Positions 1-5,752 are shown, numbered from the stretch's first letter. The stretch is DNA of 5,972 bases from Promethearchaeota archaeon (GCA_019057975.1 JAHLWJ010000290.1:1-5972), one strand, 5' to 3'. Program-made: numbers and translations. The notes: a model not told the origin generated them from the letters alone.

Positions 1-184
1 GATTTTTCCATGAGTCAAAATCATCTGGAAAGAGTGATATAATTTGCTTATAAATTGGAATTTCAATTATTAAGGATTTACATTGGTTGAAAGGTTCTCC
101 ATTCATATAGATATTAGTCTTAATGTTTTCTAATTTGACTGTAAGATATTTATTAATATTAAATTCATTCGTACTTGAACTCAT
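1..184 (-). CDS. N-terminal fragment of an Asgard-type hypothetical protein (runs off left edge)
   Basis: The reading frame opens with ATG at 184-182 and stays open for 61 codons to the window edge. It begins MSSSTNEFNINKYLTVKLEN and continues with segments such as TNIYMNGEPFNQCK and LIIEIPIYKQ. From memory, this opening resembles a family of lokiarchaeal proteins that start with a 'YLTLKLE..KTNIYV.GE.F.QCK.LLLEIP' block, often annotated as leucine-rich-repeat proteins. No repeats fall inside the visible part, so the function is not established. The start is well supported: a GAGGGA Shine-Dalgarno element sits about 7 nt upstream, inside the last codons of the preceding gene, and that gene's TAA ends one base before this ATG. 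The two are therefore almost certainly co-transcribed and translationally coupled. No signal peptide is seen, so a cytoplasmic product is likely. Confidence 0.72.
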   Translation of the reverse strand, partial: MSSSTNEFNINKYLTVKLENIKTNIYMNGEPFNQCKSLIIEIPIYKQIISLFPDDFDSWKN

Positions 185-185
185 T

Positions 186-704
186 TTATAATCCCTCTTG
201 ATATGCTTTTTCTTGGAAAAAAATTGTTGTATCTTCATGTATTTTTACTGCATCAGCCTGAGGAGTATGATTAATGACAATTAAATATATTTTTTTTTTG
301 CCAGAACAAAATGAAAAAATATCTCCTATAGAAACTAAACTATTTTTTAATTTCTCAACTAAAATATTTGGATTTTTTAACACAATATTTTGTTGAAATC
401 CTGCAAGTGAAACCTGTTGGGCTAAGTAACTTTTTATTCTTCTAATTCTAACTATATCGTCTATTGAAGCATTGAGATTTCTCCTTAAAATAGCATCAAT
501 CCTTACAATTTTTGTACCTTTGTCTTTAAGATCACTTGGAAATGCTATTGCTGCTGTAGATTTTTTCGTAGAATCATTATAAATACATATAATATCACCT
601 GCGTTGAGATTATTTTCAAAAATTATTTCGGGATCAATTCGAGCAATATTTTTTCCAAAATCCACTTTAAATACATCTTTTACACTAAATTTCATATTTT
701 TCAT
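186..704 (-). CDS. Stand-alone Cdc48/VAT N-terminal domain protein (no AAA ATPase modules)
   Basis: This 172-residue protein covers the N-domain of Cdc48/VAT/p97 and nothing else. Residues about 5-93 match the double-psi beta-barrel half (VAT-Nn): VKDVFKVDFGKNIARIDPEI, then AGDIICIY, then KGTKIVRIDAILRRN and DDIVRIRRI, which are the usual landmarks. Residues about 95-167 match the second half (VAT-Nc): AQQVSLAGF for the family's 'KKVVLAP', IGDIFSF for 'GDVI', and PQADAVKIHEDTTIFFQEKA for 'GPVKVTEDTEIELREK'. It stops six residues after this, exactly where the linker to the first AAA domain would begin, so it is a complete domain rather than a truncation within one. In Cdc48 this domain binds adaptors and substrates. 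A free copy could act as an adaptor, regulator or competitor, but that is inference. The start could be Met1 (704) or Met4 (695). No Shine-Dalgarno is seen, and a TATA-like box about 34 nt upstream fits a nearly leaderless mRNA. The next gene follows after one base. Confidence 0.88.
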   Translation of the reverse strand: MKNMKFSVKDVFKVDFGKNIARIDPEIIFENNLNAGDIICIYNDSTKKSTAAIAFPSDLKDKGTKIVRIDAILRRNLNASIDDIVRIRRIKSYLAQQVSLAGFQQNIVLKNPNILVEKLKNSLVSIGDIFSFCSGKKKIYLIVINHTPQADAVKIHEDTTIFFQEKAYQEGL

Positions 705-730
705 TATGCATCATATATCTATTTCTTAAG

Positions 731-744
731 ACTATTTAAATAAA
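731..744 (-). promoter_or_regulatory. TATA-like promoter of the Cdc48 N-domain operon
   Basis: The minus strand reads TTTATTTAAATAGT here, centred about 34 nt upstream of the ATG at 704. An archaeal TATA box places transcription start about 25-28 nt downstream, around 710-713, which would give a very short leader and fits the absence of a Shine-Dalgarno site. The upstream side is T-rich and not a good BRE. The assignment rests on sequence and spacing only. Confidence 0.5.
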
Positions 745-811
745 AAATCATGATTGGGTACTAAATTCAGTGATGGCAAGATATGTCGAACTAATATGGT
801 TGTTTAGATGT

Positions 812-862
812 GGATTTTATATCTAGTTTTTAGCAAATAACAAAGAGACTAATATAAAATCC
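812..862. repeat. 11-bp perfect inverted repeat with 29-bp spacer
   Basis: GGATTTTATAT (812-822) is the exact reverse complement of ATATAAAATCC (852-862). It sits between the terminator of the surface-protein gene and the promoter of the N-domain operon, about 70-120 bp upstream of that promoter. It could be a regulator binding site or an RNA hairpin with a long loop. In such AT-rich DNA a repeat of this length is uncommon but not impossible by chance. No function is assigned. Apart from this repeat, the promoter and the terminator, I see nothing else in 705-953. Confidence 0.4.
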
Positions 863-907
863 TTATACTATTATTTTGAGGTATTACGAGGGATTTTAAT
901 TGGACAA

Positions 908-950
908 TTTTAAAAAATCTTAAAAATAAAAATTTAAAAAATAGTTTTTT
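908..950 (-). terminator. Oligo-T terminator after the surface-protein gene
   Basis: Just after the TAA at 956-954, the minus-strand transcript meets a series of T tracts (T6 at 941-936, T5 at 932-928, T5 at 926-922, T6 at 917-912) with no stable hairpin. Archaeal RNA polymerase terminates intrinsically at such tracts, so this is a likely transcript end. Confidence 0.55.
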
Positions 951-953
951 TCA

Positions 954-1502
954 TTAGATGCCTTTACTTATTCGTTTTCTTTTGCGCAATAGAATTATTG
1001 TAACTGTCGCTACTCCTATTCCCCCTGCAGTTGATATGATTGCGGTAATGATTATTGCGAGAGGGAATTCTTGAGCAGGTTTTCCACCATCTTTATTCAA
1101 GGTATCAGGATCTACTGCGATGTGTGTCTCGAAGTATTTATCTTCATATCCATCAGCAGAGATTACCATTTTTAATAAGATTGGATCTTCTCCAGGGGCT
1201 ACGGTTATTGGATCCAAAGATACAAAATAGAATCCGTTCCCAAGATCAATAATATTATCAGAGACATCTATGCCATTCCACCACATCTGAATTGTTACTG
1301 AATTAATTCCTTGTCCAGTCTCATCAAATACAAAGAAGGTTAAATTAAAGCGTTCGAGTGAATAAGAGTGATCAGAAATCTCCACATATAACAGATAATC
1401 GGGGATGTCTTTTATGACGATTACGTCTTTAAACCCTATATGCCCAGCAATATCTATAGCATATATCTGGTGGTCACATAACCATTTGGTAGAGCATCCC
1501 AT
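954..1502 (-). CDS. C-terminal part of the frameshifted surface protein: end of Ig-like repeat, beta-sandwich domain, membrane anchor
   Basis: Read from the first in-frame ATG, this frame encodes 182 residues, but the first 13 overlap the upstream frame and look like an out-of-frame reading. Genuine sequence starts at Tyr14, with YAIDIAGHIGFKDVIVIKDI. That is the missing end of the second Ig-like repeat of the gene ending at 1454; compare FFVNNTAGNFKSAEITVFKDI in the first repeat. Residues about 36-130 form a further beta-sandwich-like domain of the kind used in surface proteins (DETGQGINSVTIQMWWNG, then a GNGFYFVSLDP segment). Residues 147-172 are one hydrophobic membrane segment, followed by RKRKR and a short tail. 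The predicted topology is therefore an extracellular bulk with a cytoplasmic basic tail. No promoter or ribosome site is visible, so independent expression is unlikely. Restoring one base joins it to the upstream part as a single 937-residue protein. Confidence 0.75.
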   Translation of the reverse strand: MGCSTKWLCDHQIYAIDIAGHIGFKDVIVIKDIPDYLLYVEISDHSYSLERFNLTFFVFDETGQGINSVTIQMWWNGIDVSDNIIDLGNGFYFVSLDPITVAPGEDPILLKMVISADGYEDKYFETHIAVDPDTLNKDGGKPAQEFPLAIIITAIISTAGGIGVATVTIILLRKRKRISKGI

Positions 1503-3766
1503 AAGGTTTGATTTATAATTCCCGTTAATTCGGTAAAGGTTGTATTAATTATACCTCCATCCATCGTATACCAAGTTTTATTTAAATTTCCTTCTTCAAT
1601 GGATATAATATAGGCAGGAGCAAATTCCCCGAAAACAGAATAGATAATAGGATAATTAATCTCTATTGTTGGAGTTAGAATATCTTTAAAGACAGTAATT
1701 TCAGCAGATTTAAAATTTCCTGCAGTATTATTCACAAAGAATCTAATTGTTACACTTTTATCTTCATATGTATCCCACGCAGTTTGATTTATTGTTCCAG
1801 AGGATCCTATGAAGGTGTAAATAGTCGTACCATTATCTAATGTATACCATGAAGTATCGAAAATTGGGAAGTATATTGAAACATTGAAACTTGGGGCAGT
1901 TGCTCCAAAAACATCGCCAGGGTTAGGTGAATTTATTATGATAACATGTGGACCATCATCCCATATTGGATAATTATCCACATTTCCTCCTGCAGGGACA
2001 TCATATGGAGTATCCCCAATCCCATCGTCATCTATATCTAATCCCCCATAATCGTCCCAATAATTTCCTATTGTTCCATTGTCCCATTGGTTATTTCCAT
2101 AATCTTGTGCATTGTTTAAAGAATTACTATAGATCCAATTATAGAATAATAAATTACCATCACATCCAGTTAAAATTGATATTCCATACCAATCATTTTC
2201 ATAAATAAAATTCCCCGAAACGGTGTTATAATCACCATCCACTAGATTTATCCCAATCAAACATTTGTTTACGGTGTTTCCAAAAATCTTGTTATTATTA
2301 CTGCTAAGACGTATAGATATCCCATATGTGTTGTAATTTACGGTGTTTCCAAAAATCTTGTTATTATTACTGCTAAGACGTATTAATATCCCATATGTGT
2401 TGTAATTTACGGTGTTTCCCGAAATGGTGATGTTCTCACACGCTAATAAAATTATACCGTTTATCAGTACGTTATTTGAACAATTGTTATTTGTTAAGGT
2501 TCCATTATTGGTATCAGATAATTTTATGCCCCCAGCCCAATCTCCACCATGCGCATTGTAAACTTTACAATTTCTAATAATAAAATAGCTATTTTTAGAA
2601 TTTTTAATCTCGATACAGTTACCCGCATTTTGTCCATCAATCATGACATACTCAATTACATAAGGATCGTTCCATGTGCCAAAGCCGCTACACCACGAGT
2701 TTTCGAGAACAATTTTGCCCCAGTTGTAATTAGGGTCAGAATCGTCTATAAATATAGGAGTTCCAGTAAGATTGAACAAGACCGTAAAACGTATTATATC
2801 GGAGGGGTATATAGTTGCAAGCGAGTCTGTCCCAAACACTTGAATTGTGTGAGGACCACCTTGCATAGGAAATGTGGTATTTCCAGCAATTGTTCTATTG
2901 GGTTGATTATCTAAAGAATATCCTATCCAATCAAAATCAATAGAAGTATCAAAACTAAGTAGCAATCCTTCGTTAAAGTTATTTCCTATATTGTAGTTAG
3001 GATCCCAAGAATAGCCTACTGCATCAATATATCTATCAGTAGAAAAAGGATTTGACCATAAATTAAATCGATAGATCGTTTCATTAGAGCTAAAAATATA
3101 AGGTCCAAATTGTGTTCCGTCAATATATAAATACCATTGATATTGACCTAATCCCATGTAACCTCCTGTTGTACACTCGAAATCAATCCGTATATGATAC
3201 CATTGATTATTATTAGCCACTACTCCCATATCATGCCAAGCGATATTATCAGCATAATAAAATGTATTACCTACTCCGATTTGCATCTGACAAACGGGAT
3301 TGTCTCCTGACAACCTACATTGAGCAAAAGAAGAGGCTGCATCTTCATTCGCAACCCAAAATTCAACGGTCCCAGAGTCCTGCTCTCCAGCAGCAAAGTA
3401 TTGCGTCGTACTAGAGCGATCCATATAACAATCATATACTTTACGATGTCCATTAAATTCTTCTATTACTGCCCATGAACTAAACGATCCCGTTTGCCAA
3501 TCTCCATGTTCTTGACCATTTAACGTATCTTCAAATCCATAAGTCGCTGGATAATAACCACTCATCGGTCCGAAATATGTTTTGTTTTCAGGAGTAACTA
3601 TAGTGATATTTGAAGCAGCACTCTTTAAATCGGTCTCATCATAAAATTCCATTTTTTCTTCTTTATTCCCTTGATCATCGATGATATTAATTTTGCTGAT
3701 AGTCGATAACGCGAGAAATAACCCTAAAGTTATTATAATTATTTTTAATTTGTGTTTATTTTTCAT
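1454..3766 (-). CDS. Large secreted surface protein, main part: signal peptide, LamG-like domain, NosD-type beta-helix, Ig-like repeats (frameshifted near its end)
   Basis: This 770-residue frame starts at 3766 with a signal sequence (MKNKHKLK, then a hydrophobic IIIITLGLFLALS). Residues about 70-265 look like a concanavalin/LamG-type sandwich (GTVEFWV, WYHIRIDF, WYLYIDG). Residues about 278-330 form an Ig-like segment (DWIGYSLDNQPNRTI). Residues about 335-600 are a right-handed parallel beta-helix of the NosD type, with rungs such as NITISGNTVNYNTYGI and N-rich turns. It ends in the usual GNYWDDY module with a D-x-D-x-D-G calcium-type loop (577-585). Two tandem Ig-like repeats follow (about 606-695 and 698 onward; TSWYTLDNG / KTWYTMDGG, GTINQTAWD / GIINQTLWD). 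More than a dozen N-x-S/T sequons suggest heavy glycosylation. The second repeat breaks off after Arg767 in YML-stop, where a frameshift moves the rest into the frame ending at 954. The role is probably cell-surface adhesion or glycan binding, which is inference. No copper-pathway (nos) gene is nearby, so the NosD likeness is structural only. Confidence 0.85.
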   Translation of the reverse strand: MKNKHKLKIIIITLGLFLALSTISKINIIDDQGNKEEKMEFYDETDLKSAASNITIVTPENKTYFGPMSGYYPATYGFEDTLNGQEHGDWQTGSFSSWAVIEEFNGHRKVYDCYMDRSSTTQYFAAGEQDSGTVEFWVANEDAASSFAQCRLSGDNPVCQMQIGVGNTFYYADNIAWHDMGVVANNNQWYHIRIDFECTTGGYMGLGQYQWYLYIDGTQFGPYIFSSNETIYRFNLWSNPFSTDRYIDAVGYSWDPNYNIGNNFNEGLLLSFDTSIDFDWIGYSLDNQPNRTIAGNTTFPMQGGPHTIQVFGTDSLATIYPSDIIRFTVLFNLTGTPIFIDDSDPNYNWGKIVLENSWCSGFGTWNDPYVIEYVMIDGQNAGNCIEIKNSKNSYFIIRNCKVYNAHGGDWAGGIKLSDTNNGTLTNNNCSNNVLINGIILLACENITISGNTVNYNTYGILIRLSSNNNKIFGNTVNYNTYGISIRLSSNNNKIFGNTVNKCLIGINLVDGDYNTVSGNFIYENDWYGISILTGCDGNLLFYNWIYSNSLNNAQDYGNNQWDNGTIGNYWDDYGGLDIDDDGIGDTPYDVPAGGNVDNYPIWDDGPHVIIINSPNPGDVFGATAPSFNVSIYFPIFDTSWYTLDNGTTIYTFIGSSGTINQTAWDTYEDKSVTIRFFVNNTAGNFKSAEITVFKDILTPTIEINYPIIYSVFGEFAPAYIISIEEGNLNKTWYTMDGGIINTTFTELTGIINQTLWDALPNGYVTTRYML
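2271..2408. repeat. 69-bp tandem duplication of one beta-helix rung
   Basis: Copies at 2271-2339 and 2340-2408 are identical except at two adjacent bases (2315-2316 versus 2384-2385). Identity at an offset of 69 continues 11 bp into the next rung (to 2419). The unit is 23 codons, so the frame is kept, and each copy encodes one coil (NTYGI[L/S]IRLSSNNNKIFG...). The two changes alter one residue (Leu versus Ser). This is a recent in-frame duplication that lengthens the beta-helix by one turn. Confidence 0.95.
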
Positions 3767-3811
3767 TAGATTTCAACTAAAAATTATTGGATTAAGTATC
3801 AAACTGACAAA

Positions 3812-3826
3812 TTAGTATTTAACGAT
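3812..3826 (-). promoter_or_regulatory. TATA-like promoter of the surface-protein gene
   Basis: The minus strand reads CGTTAAATACTAA with the TATA core at 3822-3815, preceded by AAAATCG, which is an acceptable purine-rich BRE. Start of transcription would fall near 3790, leaving a leader of about 25 nt before the ATG at 3766. No Shine-Dalgarno is seen in that leader. Confidence 0.45.
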
Positions 3827-4138
3827 TTTGCATGTAATGCTTCTACACTTTTGAAATGATAAATGCAAAAATTAATTTTTATGATGAATCCAGACCATTT
3901 TAAATAGGTGAAGTGATAAGGACTGATTTTCTATAGTATTTATTTTAAATATAGTAAATATTCTCACCGAAAATCCTAATAAACCCATATTAAAATGACA
4001 AGGAAGATATCTCAAACATAAATCATTAAACCTGATACAGTCAAACAAGAAATACCTACAACCGTAGAACATTTATCTTTAGAGAATTTAATAGAATAGG
4101 TGTGTGAAAATATTTAAACCCCATCACTGAGTTTTGTA

Positions 4139-4190
4139 ACCACCCAAAATCATAAAATATTGATCAAAATATTTTCAAAAATTGGGTGGT
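4139..4190. repeat. 52-bp composite palindrome (two-part stem-loop)
   Basis: The outer arms ACCACCCAA (4139-4147) and TTGGGTGGT (4182-4190) pair perfectly. Inside them, AAAATATT (4154-4161) and AATATTTT (4168-4175) pair perfectly around a 6-nt loop (GATCAA). Both stems share the same centre (4164.5) and are separated by equal 6-nt unpaired segments on each side. The trinucleotide GTA directly flanks both ends (4136-4138 and 4191-4193). It lies about 90-140 bp downstream of the dehydrogenase end. It could be a processed RNA stem-loop, a protein-binding palindrome, or a tiny inverted-repeat insertion with a 3-bp target duplication. It is not followed by a T tract, so a classic terminator is unlikely. 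Confidence 0.75.
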
Positions 4191-4260
4191 GTAAAAGAAA
4201 AAATTAAATTAAAAGCTGTGAACAACTATAACTCGAAATTTAACTACAAATTAATAAATA

Positions 4261-4279
4261 AGAAAAAAAAATTTTTATA
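4261..4279 (-). terminator. Oligo-T terminator after the acyl-CoA dehydrogenase
   Basis: Immediately after the TAA at 4282-4280, the minus strand runs ATATAAAAA followed by nine T (4271-4263). A T tract of this length is a typical archaeal intrinsic termination signal. Its position right behind the distal TAA, rather than behind the in-frame TAG, agrees with the longer reading of the gene. Confidence 0.55.
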
Positions 4280-5464
4280 TTAGAATCCTTTTCTTAATAA
4301 GTTTCCCGCAATTACGAGTCTTTGAATTTCAGAGGTGCCTTCATAAATTTTTGGCTACACAGCTGGGATAGCTGCACATTCACCCATTTTAGCATCTCTG
4401 AAATATCTCTCTACAGGGTATGCCTTCATTAAACCATATCCTCCATGGATTTGAACCGCACCATGAGCTGCTAGCATTGCCGCTTCAGCAGCTACTAGCT
4501 TCGCCATTGAACTAGCCATTCCAAATTCTTTCCCATTATCATGTAAATAAGCTGCTTTATATGTGAATAACCGAGCTGATTCCACTGCACATGCCATATC
4601 CGCTATCTTCCATTGTATGCCCTGAAATCTTCCTATCGGTTTTCCGAACTGGACTCTTTCATTTGAATATTTGACTGAAGCTTCTAGTGCTGCTTGTCCT
4701 AATCCCACACATTGGGCAGCAATACCTATTCTACCGAAATCCAGTATTTTCATTGCCATTTTAAAGCCCTCTCCAATAGTTCCTAAAATATTCTCTTGGG
4801 GTACTCGAACATCTTCGAACACAAGTTCTGAAGTATTTGATGCTCTCACACCTAATTTATCCTCTTTTACTCCAACCGAATAACCAGGTGTATCACCATC
4901 AACAATAAAAACTGTCAATTGTCTTCTACTATCTTTTTCTCCTGTTTTTGCCACTACTAATAATGTTTTAGCGATACCTCCAGATGTAGCGAAGATCTTT
5001 GTCCCGTTTAAGATATATTCATCACCATCTTTAACTGCTGTTAATTGAACTCCTCCCGCATCTGAACCAGCATTTGCTTCAGTTAAACAAAAAGCTCCCA
5101 CTTTGTTACCTTTTGCAAGATCTTCTAAATAATTTTGTTTTTGGTCTTCAGTTCCAAATTTATAAATAGGGTAAGCTACAACGCCATTATGCACAGCAAT
5201 GGTAATTCCCCAAGCAGCATCTGCACGCGCAATTTCTTCAATAACAATACTAAAGGCTATTGTATCATTGTGAAGCCCAGCTCCTCCAAAATCTTCTGGG
5301 AGACAAGCACCAAAATAATTCATTTCTTGCATTTTTTTAAAGGCTGTTTCATCTAATTCTTGTTTCTCATCGCTTTCCTTTGCTACGGGTACAAGATATT
5401 CCTCAGCAAAATCTCTTGTAATTTTTTTTAACATTTTTTGTTTTTCAGTTAATGAAAAATCCAT
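4280..5464 (-). CDS. Acyl-CoA dehydrogenase (short-chain/butyryl type) with an in-frame TAG before the catalytic motif
   Basis: The family is clear. These FAD flavoenzymes oxidise acyl-CoA to trans-2-enoyl-CoA and pass electrons to ETF or a similar acceptor in the cytoplasm. Residues counted from the upstream GTG at 5473: helical N-domain 1-125 (LPEDFGGAGL, EEIARADAAWG); first signature CLTEANAGSDAGG at 129-141; C-domain with GRIGIAAQ, ERVQFGKPIGRFQGIQWKIADM; second signature QIHGGYGLMKAYPVERYFRDAK at 341-362. A TAG (4357-4355) then ends the frame after ...GECAAIPAV. In the same frame, 24 more codons follow: PK, IYEGTSEIQRLVIAGNLLRKGF, then TAA at 4282-4280. The YEGTSE motif holds the catalytic Glu of SCAD/MCAD. 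Read through, the protein is 394 residues from the ATG, close to the usual 380 or so. About nine extra codons lie between DAK and IYEGTSE. I prefer ATG 5464 (MDFSLTEKQ, the usual start; GTGAT about 6 nt upstream) over GTG 5473. Whether the TAG is real, recoded or an error cannot be told here. Confidence 0.9.
4357..4377 (-). other. Small stem-loop abutting the in-frame TAG
   Basis: In the mRNA, GUGCAGCU (4377-4370) can pair with AGCUGUGU (4364-4357) around the loop AUCCC. This gives five Watson-Crick pairs plus three G-U pairs. The last paired U is the first base of the UAG. The hairpin lies inside the extra segment between the DAK and IYEGTSE motifs. Known recoding elements usually lie 3' of the stop, so a role is doubtful; it may simply reflect how the insert arose. 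Confidence 0.4.
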
Positions 5465-5490
5465 AATAATCACAATAACTAATTTTCTGT

Positions 5491-5501
5491 TTTTTAAATA
5501 A
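5491..5501 (-). promoter_or_regulatory. TATA-like promoter of the acyl-CoA dehydrogenase
   Basis: The minus strand reads TATTTAAAAAA centred about 31 nt upstream of the ATG at 5464. Transcription would begin within a few bases of the start codon, giving a leaderless or nearly leaderless mRNA. A second AT-rich candidate (TTTAAAATAG) lies just upstream near 5505-5512. Confidence 0.4.
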
Positions 5502-5740
5502 TCTATTTTAAAGAATTAGTTTACAATCCTAATTATATTTTTTTAAATTTTTATCAGAGCGAGAAATTGGTAAATACCCATATTTTATCACCTTAATAAA
5601 AAGGCATTTTTTTTTACAAAATTTTTAAATAGTATTAAGTTGAAACTAGATAGTGACTTAGTTAATCAATTAGATAAGTTTTTATACAAAAGAAAAATAA
5701 AAACCTGTTGTTCAAAATACTGTTTAAGTCTTTTTGATAA

Positions 5741-5752
5741 TAATTTATAATT
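5741..5752 (+). promoter_or_regulatory. TATA-like promoter of the right-edge gene
   Basis: TAATTTATAATT is centred about 27 nt upstream of the ATG at 5774, the spacing expected if the transcript starts at the A of the start codon (leaderless). An AGGA at 5757-5760 is too far from this ATG (about 13 nt) to be a good Shine-Dalgarno site. Confidence 0.45.

Larger units (their letters stand above)
3767..4279. other. Intergenic region without a convincing gene
   Basis: Between the surface-protein start and the dehydrogenase end I find no convincing protein gene, tRNA or rRNA. It holds the surface-gene promoter near 3815, a 52-bp palindrome at 4139-4190, and the dehydrogenase terminator at 4261-4279. 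A TATA-like TTTAAATA also occurs on the minus strand at 4118-4111. A 66-codon minus-strand frame (4072-3872) lies about 40 nt downstream of that box, but its product is rich in Cys, Phe and Leu with no recognisable pattern. A small transcript could start there, but I do not call one. Confidence 0.5.

Noticed and set aside
1454..1502. Programmed -1 frameshifting in the surface gene
   Set aside because: There is no slippery heptamer, and I see no strong downstream stem. A lost base or a dinucleotide change explains it more simply, so it is reported as a break, not as recoding.
2271..2419. Short tandem repeats considered as a CRISPR array
   Set aside because: The copies are directly adjacent without spacers and encode successive beta-helix coils in frame.
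2000..2760. Calling the beta-helix protein NosD, a copper-loading factor of nitrous oxide reductase
   Set aside because: The likeness is to the fold and its GNYW module only. The protein is far larger, has surface-type domains, and no nos genes are present.
3881..3926. Possible C/D-box guide RNA on the plus strand (ATGATGA at 3881-3887, CTGA at 3923-3926)
   Set aside because: The C and D boxes are good, but no D' box is found and the best C'-like element (GTGATAA) leaves only three bases before the CTGA, too short for a guide.
3872..4072. A 66-codon minus-strand frame with a TATA-like box about 40 nt upstream
   Set aside because: The product is rich in Cys, Phe and Leu with no domain-like pattern, has no Shine-Dalgarno, and lies in AT-rich intergenic DNA where such frames arise by chance.
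5465..5473. GTG at 5473 as the start of the acyl-CoA dehydrogenase
   Set aside because: The ATG at 5464 gives MDFSLTEKQ, the usual family start, and has a GTGAT element at a suitable distance. The GTG adds only three residues and has no ribosome site.
5591..5615. CCTT...AAGG repeat followed by nine T as a plus-strand terminator
   Set aside because: No plus-strand gene lies upstream of it, and the four-base stem is too short to mean much in this sequence.
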